Assembly: GCA_964542855.1 (NCBI GenBank)
Contig: CAZIWJ010000166.1
Location: 1 to 7,962 of the forward strand
DNA: 7,962 nt
Source: CAZIWJ01 sp964542855
GTDB lineage: Bacteria; Bacteroidota; Bacteroidia; Cytophagales; Cyclobacteriaceae
Reading direction: 5' to 3'
The position numbers were made by a program, and so were the translations under genes. Under the pieces are notes generated by a model. It was given only the letters and a program-made list of their open reading frames with translations. It had not been told where the DNA came from and made no database searches. The first letter of the stretch is position 1; every line of letters starts with the position of its first letter. Positions 1-6,243 of the stretch are shown piece by piece.

Positions 1-1
1 G

Positions 2-1804
2 GACTGGAACTTCGACGAGCCCAACGTAAAGTGGTTCGTAAATGGAAAATTGAACATCACGGAAAACGCCCTCGACAGGCACCTGGAAACCCGGGGGAAT
101 AAACTGGCTATCATCTGGGAACCCAACGATCCGCGCGATCAGTTTAGGCGGTACACCTACCGGGAACTGTACGAAGAAGTTTGTAAGATGGCCAATGTGC
201 TGAAAGACAATGGTGTTAAGAAAGGCGACCGGGTTTGTATTTACCTGCCCATGATCCCTGAGTTAACCATTGCCACTTTAGCCTGTGCTCGTATTGGTGC
301 GGTTCACTCTATTGTTTTTGCCGGATTTTCAGCCAATGCCCTGGCCGACCGAATTAATGACTCGGAATGTAAAATGGTGATCACTGCCGATGCCATGAGC
401 CGGGGTAAAAAGCAGATCCCGGTTAAACGGGTAGTTGACGAAGCGCTGCAATCTGTGTCATCCGTGGAAAAAGTACTGGTTAAGAACCACCTTACTATGT
501 ATCCGGTAGACATGAAAGAGGGCCGCGATGTTGACATGGACGCTGCAATGAAGGATGCCGCTCCTGAATGCCCGGCAGAAGAAATGGACAGTGAAGACAT
601 GCTGTTTATCCTCTACACCTCCGGATCTACCGGAAAGCCGAAAGGGGTTGTACATACTTGCGGCGGGTACATGGTTTACACTGCTTATTCATTTTCTAAT
701 GTATTTCAGTACCAGGAAAGTGATGTTTACTGGTGTACAGCCGATGTTGGCTGGATTACCGGTCACTCTTACATTGTATACGGCCCATTAGTTAGCGGCG
801 CAACCTCGGTGATGTTTGAGGGAGTTCCCAATTACCCCGACAGCGGGCGGTTCTGGCAGATTGTAGATAAGTACGGCATTAGTATTTTCTACACTGCTCC
901 TACAGCTATTCGTGCCCTGATGGCCAGTGGTACCGATGATGTATTGTCGTACAACCTGAAATCATTGAAAGTACTGGGTAGTGTGGGCGAGCCGATTAAC
1001 GAAGAAGCCTGGCACTGGTATAACATTAATGTAGGTAAAGAAAAGTGCCCAATCGTAGATACCTGGTGGCAAACCGAAACTGGTGGTATCATGATTTCAC
1101 CAATTGCTAATGTAACGCCTACCAAGCCCAGTTACGCCACATTACCTTTACCTGGCATTCAGCCCGTGCTGCTGAACCAGGAAGGCAAGGAAATTGAAGA
1201 AAACGGGGAAGAAGGATACTTATGTGTTAAACACCCCTGGCCATCCATGATCCGAACCACCTATGGCGACCATGAGCGATGCCGGGTTACTTATTTCTCT
1301 CACTACAAGGGGTATTATTTCACCGGCGACGGTGCCCGAAGAGATGAAGACGGATATTATCGTATTATTGGCCGTGTGGATGATGTGATTAACGTTTCAG
1401 GGCACCGCTTCGGAACGGCTGAAATTGAAAACGCTATTAACCAGCAGGACAATGTTGCGGAATCGGCTGTGGTTGGTTTTCCCCATGACATTAAGGGGCA
1501 GGCCATTTACGCTTTTGTTATACTGAAAGACGTTGAGGAAGGAGAAACCGATACCGACGTACACGACGAAATTGTAAACGAAATTACGGCCCGTATTGGT
1601 CGTATTGCCAAGCCCGACAAAATTCAGTTTGTTCCTGGACTGCCCAAGACCCGTTCCGGAAAAATTATGCGACGCATTTTACGAAAAGTTGCCGAAGGAG
1701 ATATATCTAGCCTGGGCGATACTTCCACCCTGCTCGACCCAACTGTTGTTGATGATATAATCAGTGGTGCCGAAGAGCTAAGAGGAGAGAAAATCAAGTC
1801 GTAA
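2..1804 (+). CDS. acs: Acetyl-CoA synthetase (AMP-forming), 5'-truncated by the window edge
   Basis: This enzyme activates acetate with ATP and CoA to acetyl-CoA via acetyl-AMP in the cytoplasm. The reading frame is open from base 2 (reading DWNFDEP...), so the real start lies upstream; the TTG at 50 sits inside the conserved WF...LN...ALDRHL region and is not the start. The 600 visible residues compare with about 652 in enterobacterial Acs, and motif offsets suggest that roughly 55-58 N-terminal residues are missing. Visible signatures are the AMP-binding loop TSGSTGKPKG (fragment residues 206-215), DTWWQTETGG (353-362) with the Trp that in known Acs limits the pocket to short acyl groups, the GRVDDVINVSGHR hinge region, and PKTRSGK near the C-terminus. 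Its Lys (fragment residue 554, bases 1661-1663) is the catalytic lysine that family members acetylate for control. The family call is very secure. Linkage to phaB suggests that it feeds acetate carbon into PHA, which is inference. Confidence 0.97.
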   Translation, partial: DWNFDEPNVKWFVNGKLNITENALDRHLETRGNKLAIIWEPNDPRDQFRRYTYRELYEEVCKMANVLKDNGVKKGDRVCIYLPMIPELTIATLACARIGAVHSIVFAGFSANALADRINDSECKMVITADAMSRGKKQIPVKRVVDEALQSVSSVEKVLVKNHLTMYPVDMKEGRDVDMDAAMKDAAPECPAEEMDSEDMLFILYTSGSTGKPKGVVHTCGGYMVYTAYSFSNVFQYQESDVYWCTADVGWITGHSYIVYGPLVSGATSVMFEGVPNYPDSGRFWQIVDKYGISIFYTAPTAIRALMASGTDDVLSYNLKSLKVLGSVGEPINEEAWHWYNINVGKEKCPIVDTWWQTETGGIMISPIANVTPTKPSYATLPLPGIQPVLLNQEGKEIEENGEEGYLCVKHPWPSMIRTTYGDHERCRVTYFSHYKGYYFTGDGARRDEDGYYRIIGRVDDVINVSGHRFGTAEIENAINQQDNVAESAVVGFPHDIKGQAIYAFVILKDVEEGETDTDVHDEIVNEITARIGRIAKPDKIQFVPGLPKTRSGKIMRRILRKVAEGDISSLGDTSTLLDPTVVDDIISGAEELRGEKIKS

Positions 1805-1822
1805 ATTATCGCCCGTTACTCC

Positions 1823-1848
1823 CGATCAATGCCTCCGGGCATTGATCG
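1823..1848 (+). terminator. Hairpin after acs, possible terminator
   Basis: A perfect 11-bp stem, CGATCAATGCC with GGCATTGATCG, closes a 4-nt loop (TCCG) and starts 19 bases after the acs stop. It is followed only by CCTTTAA, not a real T-tract, so termination may be partial. It could instead be a processing or mRNA-stabilising hairpin in an acs-phaB transcript. I see no clear TAnnTTTG promoter between it and phaB, which favours read-through. Confidence 0.55.
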
Positions 1849-1888
1849 CCTTTAACGTACTCTTAACCATTACTAAAAACACAAAATC

Positions 1889-2635
1889 ATGGCTGATAAA
1901 AGAATAGCACTTGTTACCGGGGCAACCGGTGGTTTAGGTACCGCTATTGCTTCCGAAATGGTAACCGAAGGATTTACCGTTGCTGCTAACTACAGAAATA
2001 AAGAGAAAGCTGAAAAATGGCTGACTCAACTGGATAAAAATGTAAGAGAAGGCGTACACATATTCTATGGCGATGTAAGCGACTACGATTCCGTTGATAA
2101 CATGGTACAGGAAATTGAACAACGCCTGGGCCCAATTGATGTAGTAGTAAACAATGCTGGGATTACCCGCGATAAAACCCTGAGAAAAATGGGTAAGGAA
2201 GACTGGGACGGGGTAATCGCAGCTAACCTTACCAGCGTATTTAATTGTGCCAAGCACGTTATCCAGGGAATGATCGACCGCGGATACGGACGTATCATTA
2301 ATATCTCTTCCGTGAACGGCCAGAAGGGTCAGATAGGGCAAACCAACTATGCTGCTGCAAAAGCCGGAATACATGGTTTTACCAAGTCGCTGGCCCTGGA
2401 GGTTGCAACCAAGGGGGTAACAGTTAATACTATTTCTCCCGGGTATGTAGCTACCGATATGGTAACCAGCATTCCCCAGGAAATTATCGACAAGCATATT
2501 CTGCCTACTATTCCAATGCACAGGTTGGGAGGTACATACGAAATTGCCCACCTGGTTTGTTTCCTGGCTTCTGACAAAGCGAAATTCATTACCGGTGCTG
2601 ATTACTCCATTAATGGAGGGCAGCATATGTCATAA
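1889..2635 (+). CDS. phaB: Acetoacetyl-CoA reductase PhaB (SDR family)
   Basis: It reduces acetoacetyl-CoA to (R)-3-hydroxybutyryl-CoA, the monomer for PHB synthesis. The 248-residue length is typical of PhaB. Visible are the Rossmann motif TGATGGLG (residues 10-17), NNAG (88-91), catalytic Asn113, Ser141, Tyr154 and Lys158, and the NISSVNGQKGQ...GQTNYAAAKAG stretch (138-160), which closely matches Cupriavidus necator PhaB. Residues known there to contact substrate are kept with a one-residue offset (Gln148, Gln151, Thr174, Tyr186); the pocket Phe is Ile149 here. The second beta strand ends in NYR (34-36) with no acidic residue, which fits NADPH. The ATG at 1889 has an A-rich leader without Shine-Dalgarno. 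The gene follows acs by 84 bp. A FabG role cannot be fully excluded, but the PhaB fingerprint and the phaC/phaE neighbours make PhaB much more likely. Confidence 0.93.
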   Translation: MADKRIALVTGATGGLGTAIASEMVTEGFTVAANYRNKEKAEKWLTQLDKNVREGVHIFYGDVSDYDSVDNMVQEIEQRLGPIDVVVNNAGITRDKTLRKMGKEDWDGVIAANLTSVFNCAKHVIQGMIDRGYGRIINISSVNGQKGQIGQTNYAAAKAGIHGFTKSLALEVATKGVTVNTISPGYVATDMVTSIPQEIIDKHILPTIPMHRLGGTYEIAHLVCFLASDKAKFITGADYSINGGQHMS

Positions 2636-2671
2636 AAAAATGATAAATCGTACCAGATTTTCATCATTTAC

Positions 2672-2707
2672 CCTCCGGCTTTTTAACTTGCGTCGAAATG
2701 CCGGGGG
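2672..2707 (+). terminator. Terminator-like hairpin after phaB
   Basis: An 8-bp G+C-rich stem (2672-2679 CCTCCGGC with 2700-2707 GCCGGGGG, one G-U pair) encloses a 20-nt loop and is followed by CTTTT. It begins 36 bases after the phaB stop. An alternative smaller stem pairs 2701-2705 with 2714-2718 and is followed by TTCGTTGTTTTATTT. Either could end the phaB transcript and separate it from the LytTR gene. The long loop lowers confidence. Confidence 0.5.
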
Positions 2708-2749
2708 CTTTTACCCGGTTCGTTGTTTTATTTAAATTCATTGGAACTG

Positions 2750-3154
2750 ATGCAACCCAAAAATAATACCGACGCCAAACTACCTGCACCTGTAAAGAAA
2801 ACAGAAGCTTTACCTACAAAGAATTCATCATCAGTGTTGCAACACGATCATCTGTTTTTTAAAGTAAAAAGCCGAATGGAACGCATTCGGTTTGAATCTG
2901 TACTCTGGATTGAAGCAAGAGATATTTATTCAATAATCCGAACAGATAAAGCCCGATACCTGATCAGCCACACCCTCAAATCGCTCGAGGAACGACTGCC
3001 TACTGAAAATTTTGCCCGAATTCATCGTTCATACATCGTGCGAGTAGATAAAATTGACGCCATTGAGGACAATGCCGCCGTAATTGATGACAATTACATT
3101 CCCATAGGGAAAACGTTTAAAGAGTCTTTACTGAGCCGCCTGAACATTATGTAA
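2750..3154 (+). CDS. Stand-alone LytTR-type DNA-binding protein
   Basis: This is a likely transcription regulator of 134 residues. A polar, Lys/Pro/Ser-rich N-terminus (1-31) precedes one LytTR domain (about 32-134). Family signatures are FFKVKSRMERIRFESVLWIEARDIYSII (36-63), TLKSLEERLP (75-84), FARIHRSYIV (88-97), and the closing IPIGKTFKESLLSRL (117-131). Where most LytTR domains read HRSxxVN, this one has Arg98. There is no receiver, sensor or membrane segment, so it is not an ordinary response regulator and no kinase partner is visible. I chose the ATG at 2750; the frame can be opened from a TTG at 2723, but that start has little support and sits against the preceding hairpin. The gene lies between two reductase genes of a PHA locus, so control of PHA metabolism is plausible but unproven. 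Confidence 0.88.
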   Translation: MQPKNNTDAKLPAPVKKTEALPTKNSSSVLQHDHLFFKVKSRMERIRFESVLWIEARDIYSIIRTDKARYLISHTLKSLEERLPTENFARIHRSYIVRVDKIDAIEDNAAVIDDNYIPIGKTFKESLLSRLNIM

Positions 3155-3230
3155 TACATACTTTACATACTATGGCACTTAATGACATATTTTTAATACA
3201 AAGTATTTTCTGACCTGGAAAATTTAGAAA

Positions 3231-3260
3231 TTGTATATATTTCAACAGAAAATAACTTTA
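3231..3260 (+). promoter_or_regulatory. Candidate Bacteroidota-type promoter in the leader of the second reductase
   Basis: TTG at 3231-3233 and TAACTTTA at 3253-3260 are separated by 19 bp. This fits the -33 TTG / -7 TAnnTTTG layout known from Bacteroidota, with one mismatch at the last -7 base. A transcript from here would have a leader of about 240 nt before the reductase ATG. The other two TAACTTTA copies lack a good TTG upstream. In such AT-rich DNA chance matches are common. Confidence 0.3.
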
Positions 3261-3392
3261 TTTCTTATATTCTCTCTTTTACTTTTTGCCCCTTAATTGT
3301 TTAGCAAGCGATTTTATTCCTTTTACCTCCTGAATGTACTCATTCACCACTATTCTTTCTAACACCTCAATTTATTCTTTAACTTTAGTGTG

Positions 3393-3452
3393 ATGAGTGA
3401 ACGAAAAATTAATCGTTTAGGTGAATTAGTTTATTGGAAAAAATACGTTTAA
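3393..3452 (+). CDS. Possible 19-codon leader peptide
   Basis: An ATG starts a 19-residue ORF (MSERKINRLGELVYWKKYV), basic and with a WKK stretch, ending 55 bp before the second reductase ATG. A TAACTTTA element ends six bases before its start, so a transcript from there would be nearly leaderless. A small hairpin follows its stop by one base. It could be a leader peptide, a small protein or chance. No family is recognised and nothing confirms translation. Confidence 0.2.
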   Translation: MSERKINRLGELVYWKKYV

Positions 3453-3453
3453 A

Positions 3454-3467
3454 GAGGATTACTCCTC
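3454..3467 (+). promoter_or_regulatory. Small hairpin in the leader of the second reductase
   Basis: GAGGA (3454-3458) pairs with TCCTC (3463-3467) around the loop TTAC, 40 bases upstream of the reductase start. The GAGGA arm is the only purine-rich, Shine-Dalgarno-like run near this gene, but it is too far from the ATG to serve it. With just 5 bp the stem is weak and its role is uncertain. Confidence 0.25.
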
Positions 3468-3507
3468 GTAAATAATCAATAATAACTTTAATTTATAAGT
3501 TGATTTT

Positions 3508-4242
3508 ATGAAAAAGCTAAATAACAAGGTCGCAATCGTAACCGGAGGATCGAGGGGCATTGGAAAAGCCACGGTAGAACTCTTTGCTGCAGAAGGTGCT
3601 CACGTTGCCATCTGGGATATCGACCGGAAAAGTGGTGAAGAAACGGCGAACTCAATCGATGGCAGTGTATCTTTCCAGGAAGTAAATACAGCCGACCATG
3701 CTACTGTGGAAAAAGCGGCAGAAGAGTTGGTTAAGTCGCAGGGAAAAATTGATATTCTTATTAACAACGCCGGAATTTTACGCGACGCAACCCTGAAAAA
3801 GATGACAACCGAGCAGTGGCAACAGGTTATCGATGTGAACCTTACCGGTGTATTTAACTGTACCCAGGTGGTTTCCAAATATATGAGTGAGAACGGATAT
3901 GGACGTATTGTATCGGCAGCTTCAGTGGTCGGTTTATACGGAAATTTTGGCCAGTCGAATTACGTAGCAACCAAGGCAGGTGTTATTGGCATGACTAAAG
4001 TTTGGGCCCGTGAGCTGGGTAGAAAAGGCATTACCGTTAACGTGGTTGCCCCGGGCTTTATTGAAACTGAGATGACCAAAAAAATTCCGGTTGAAGTAAT
4101 TTCAAGCATCCAGGATCGAATCCCGGCTCGACGAATGGGACAGCCCCGTGAAATAGCCAATGCTTACCTGTTCCTTGCCTCTGAAGAGGCTTCTTACGTA
4201 AACGGTAACGTACTGAGCGTTGACGGTGGCTACGTAGGATAA
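3508..4242 (+). CDS. fabG: FabG/PhaB-like 3-oxoacyl reductase (SDR family), second copy
   Basis: This 244-residue short-chain dehydrogenase reduces a 3-oxoacyl thioester (CoA or ACP). Visible are TGGSRGIG (residues 12-19), NNAG (86-89), and the catalytic set Asn111, Ser139, Tyr152, Lys156 in SVVGLYGNFGQSNYVATKAG. It resembles the first reductase throughout (NNAGI-RDATLKKM, NLTGVFNC, GYGRIV) but keeps FabG-like APGFIETEM (182-189), with Phe where PhaB has the substrate-binding Tyr. The second beta strand ends in WDID (36-39); an Asp at that place usually repels the NADPH 2'-phosphate, so NADH use is predicted. The ATG at 3508 follows an AT-rich leader without Shine-Dalgarno. The 3' end faces the hydrolase gene with only 8 bp between stop codons. 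It is a second PHA reductase, possibly NADH-linked, or a fatty-acid FabG; context favours the former. Confidence 0.85.
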   Translation: MKKLNNKVAIVTGGSRGIGKATVELFAAEGAHVAIWDIDRKSGEETANSIDGSVSFQEVNTADHATVEKAAEELVKSQGKIDILINNAGILRDATLKKMTTEQWQQVIDVNLTGVFNCTQVVSKYMSENGYGRIVSAASVVGLYGNFGQSNYVATKAGVIGMTKVWARELGRKGITVNVVAPGFIETEMTKKIPVEVISSIQDRIPARRMGQPREIANAYLFLASEEASYVNGNVLSVDGGYVG

Positions 4243-4250
4243 AGCTTGTT

Positions 4251-5039
4251 TCATACGATTTTTATGCTGTTATGAAAGCGGCGAATTAAGCTAATAATGG
4301 TGTAAGGGGCTGTTTCATGTACGAAATGGCCCTCTTTTTTTATAACTTTTACCCAACCGGTGCTTATACTTTTAGCGCCCTGCGAGGCCACTTCATCAAT
4401 GGTAACTTTGGGGTGAACCGGATTTGGAATATATTCATCTGCCTCACCAAATATAATCAGTACAGGTATTTTAATACCTTTCAGGTACTTCAAAACCGGG
4501 TAGTTCAACATACCTTTAATACAACTGGATATAATTTCCGATTTTCGAACCTGTTCTTTCCTAACATGACGATCAACGGGAAGAAAAGACTTAAGCAGGT
4601 TCGAAGAAAGCATTGACAGCGAAAGGCTTTGCCGAATTCGCTTCTGTTCTTTTTCATCGAATGTTTCTATTCCTGCAGGTGCAACAAGAATCAGCTCTTT
4701 TACCCTATCCTGGTTGTAATACGTAAAATATATACTGATTTGCCCCCCCATAGAGTGGCCAAGCATAGAAAAGGAAGATATTCCCAGGTACTGCGTCAGG
4801 TGTACGATACACTCGGCAAAAAAAGGTATGCTATAATCATAAGGCCCGCTTGCTGTATTTCCGTGGCCGGGAAGATCTAAAAGAATACAGTAGTAAGATT
4901 CACACAAATGCGGTAGCATATCATCCCAGGTTGTTGCATTGCTGTTAAGGCCATGAACACCAATAAGCGTGGGAAAACTAGGGTTTCCAAGTTCGTAATA
5001 AGCCAGTTTAACCCCATTGGCCAGTTGTACTTGTTTCAT
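4251..5039 (-). CDS. Alpha/beta-hydrolase fold protein, substrate unknown
   Basis: A 262-residue cytoplasmic alpha/beta hydrolase with no signal peptide. The oxyanion-hole motif HG is at 29-30, DLPGHG at 55-60, the nucleophile elbow GHSMGG at 94-99 (Ser96), the probable acid Asp201 in FGEADEYIP, and His238 in KEGHFVHETAP. A cap region with many charged residues lies at about 125-180. The family covers esterases, thioesterases, C-C hydrolases and PHA depolymerases, and motifs alone do not decide. It is the last gene on the phaE-phaC strand but is separated from phaC by 112 bp holding two hairpins, one a strong terminator, so expression is probably low or separately controlled. A role in hydrolysing PHB, its oligomers or 3-hydroxyacyl-CoA is inference. 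The start at 5039 is preceded by an out-of-frame ATG at 5043 (ATGAATG), which may dampen initiation. Confidence 0.85.
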   Translation of the reverse strand: MKQVQLANGVKLAYYELGNPSFPTLIGVHGLNSNATTWDDMLPHLCESYYCILLDLPGHGNTASGPYDYSIPFFAECIVHLTQYLGISSFSMLGHSMGGQISIYFTYYNQDRVKELILVAPAGIETFDEKEQKRIRQSLSLSMLSSNLLKSFLPVDRHVRKEQVRKSEIISSCIKGMLNYPVLKYLKGIKIPVLIIFGEADEYIPNPVHPKVTIDEVASQGAKSISTGWVKVIKKEGHFVHETAPYTIISLIRRFHNSIKIV

Positions 5040-5049
5040 TCATTTTAAT

Positions 5050-5083
5050 TTAAAAAAATAAAAGTTCGACGGCTGTCGAACTT
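5050..5083 (-). terminator. Strong intrinsic terminator between phaC and the hydrolase gene
   Basis: On the minus strand a perfect 9-bp stem, AAGTTCGAC with GTCGAACTT (5062-5070 and 5075-5083), closes a 4-nt loop and is followed directly by TTTTATTTTTTT (5061-5050). This is a textbook rho-independent form. It lies 10 bases before the hydrolase ATG, so it ends most phaE-phaC transcripts, and its T-tract forms part of the hydrolase leader. Confidence 0.85.
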
Positions 5084-5092
5084 CTATTTGAT

Positions 5093-5113
5093 AATGACAG
5101 CGCACCTGTCATT
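5093..5113 (-). terminator. Second hairpin directly after phaC
   Basis: A perfect 8-bp stem, AATGACAG (5093-5100) with CTGTCATT (5106-5113), has a 5-nt loop and lies 38 bases after the phaC stop and 9 bases before the stronger terminator stem. In the direction of phaC it lacks a T-tract; on the plus strand it is followed by TTATTT, yet no plus-strand gene ends there. It may protect the phaC mRNA 3' end or back up the terminator. Confidence 0.5.
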
Positions 5114-5151
5114 TTATTTAACACCACTACTACAACAAGAAAACAATACTC

Positions 5152-6222
5152 TTAATTATCGCGGTCGAGGATGAATTTGGCAATGGATGGCGCCAGATCT
5201 TTTTGCGATCGGCCACCTACGAACACGCCAATATGCCCTCCTGGAAATTCGTACAATTGTTTATCACTCGATCCTACCAAATCATTGATCGGCTTCGTAC
5301 TGTTCGGCGGCACAATATGATCGCTGGCAGCATAAATGTTCATCAATGGCATGGTAACATTTTTCAGATTTACGGTATCGCCATTCAGTTGGAATTCACC
5401 TTTTACCAGTTTATTTCCCTGATACAGATCTTTAATGAACTGACGAAACGTTTCTCCTGGCTGGTCGGGAGAATCTTTTACCCACTTTTCCATCCGGAGA
5501 AAATTTTCGTAACGGCTTTTATTGGCCATGATATCAGCCATCCCCATGTACTTACGAGCTTCTTTCATGGGCTTTAACAGGTCGTAGCCCGTATTTAAAA
5601 AGTTACCCGAAACCAGACCATTGCTGTTATCCACAACAGCATCGACATCCATGTTCCTGGACCACCTGAAAAGCAGCCCGTCGTCGGTTGCAAAATCGGC
5701 TGGGGTAACCATTGTTATGAGGTTCTTCACCTTTTCGGGATGTAATGCTGCATACATCAGGCTAAAAGTACCGCCCTGGCATACACCTAACAGGTTAATG
5801 GCCGGAACCTGATGCTTTTCAGCAATAAAATCTATGGCATCGCTCATGTAACCATTTACGTGGTCGTTAATGGTACGGAAACGATCATTTCGGGTAGGAT
5901 ATCCCCAATCGATAAGGTACACATCGAGGCCTTCCGATAATAACTTTCGAATCAGGCTTCGGTCGGGCTGAAGGTCGAGCATATCAGGCCGGTTAACCAA
6001 AGCATAAGTAATCATTAAAGGCGTTTTAGCCTTTGTATTGTCGTTGGCAAAGTGGTACAGCTTAATTTTACCGTCTTGCCAAACTACATGCTTTTCGGCA
6101 GTAGCTACTTCTACGTCGTCGACCTCGTACATATTCTGTACTCCGTTAACCATGATACTTGTCATTTCCGAAAGCTTGTCAATCACTTCATTGACTTCCT
6201 TTTCTGTATTCTTATTCTTCAT
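5152..6222 (-). CDS. phaC: Class III PHA synthase catalytic subunit PhaC
   Basis: It polymerises (R)-3-hydroxyacyl-CoA into polyester on the granule surface, as a complex with PhaE. The 356-residue length equals that of the class III subunit of Allochromatium vinosum (about 355) and is far shorter than class I/II enzymes (about 560-600). The lipase-like box is GVCQGG (146-151) with Cys148 in place of Ser; Asp301 (AASDHIVPP) and His330 (FPGGHIGV) complete the triad, one residue off the A. vinosum numbers. YLIDWGYPT (102-110) and LLGVCQGGTFSLMYAALHP (144-162) are further family signatures. There is no signal peptide. The start at 6222 lies 21 bp after the phaE stop, so the two form an operon. 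The phaE neighbour separates it from class IV, which pairs with PhaR. Short-chain monomers such as 3-hydroxybutyrate are expected for this class. Confidence 0.96.
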   Translation of the reverse strand: MKNKNTEKEVNEVIDKLSEMTSIMVNGVQNMYEVDDVEVATAEKHVVWQDGKIKLYHFANDNTKAKTPLMITYALVNRPDMLDLQPDRSLIRKLLSEGLDVYLIDWGYPTRNDRFRTINDHVNGYMSDAIDFIAEKHQVPAINLLGVCQGGTFSLMYAALHPEKVKNLITMVTPADFATDDGLLFRWSRNMDVDAVVDNSNGLVSGNFLNTGYDLLKPMKEARKYMGMADIMANKSRYENFLRMEKWVKDSPDQPGETFRQFIKDLYQGNKLVKGEFQLNGDTVNLKNVTMPLMNIYAASDHIVPPNSTKPINDLVGSSDKQLYEFPGGHIGVFVGGRSQKDLAPSIAKFILDRDN

Positions 6223-6243
6223 CGTTCAGGTATGCAGTAATGA

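Larger units (their letters stand above)
3155..3507 (+). other. 353-bp AT-rich intergenic region with candidate control elements
   Basis: This is the longest gene-poor stretch in the window and is clearly richer in A+T than the genes around it. The 8-mer TAACTTTA, one base off the Bacteroidota -7 consensus TAnnTTTG, occurs three times (3253-3260, 3380-3387, 3483-3490). The heptamer ACATACT is repeated with a 2-bp spacer just after the LytTR stop. A 19-codon ORF, a small hairpin and two LytTR-like sites lie in its second half. On the minus strand 3279-3365 is open for 28 residues. No tRNA, known riboswitch or convincing longer gene was seen. Confidence 0.6.

Noticed and set aside
1934..2626. 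Long open frame (230 codons) on the minus strand opposite phaB
   Set aside because: It lies wholly inside phaB, has no domain I recognise, and phaB itself is unambiguous by its motifs.
2723..2749. TTG start nine codons upstream for the LytTR protein
   Set aside because: The added residues are not part of the domain, and the TTG lies against the preceding hairpin; the ATG at 2750 is simpler.
3155..3507. Possible riboswitch in the long leader of the second reductase
   Set aside because: No conserved riboswitch core or substantial stem system could be recognised; only short weak stems are present.
4249..4277. TTTCATA / TATGAAA inverted repeat at the convergent ends of the second reductase and the hydrolase gene
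   Set aside because: The 7-bp stem is nearly all A/T with a 15-nt loop and no T-run, and it lies in the hydrolase coding end; too weak to call a terminator.
5203..5577. 124-codon plus-strand frame opposite phaC
   Set aside because: It falls completely within phaC, whose triad and length are conserved; no family signal was seen in the antisense frame.
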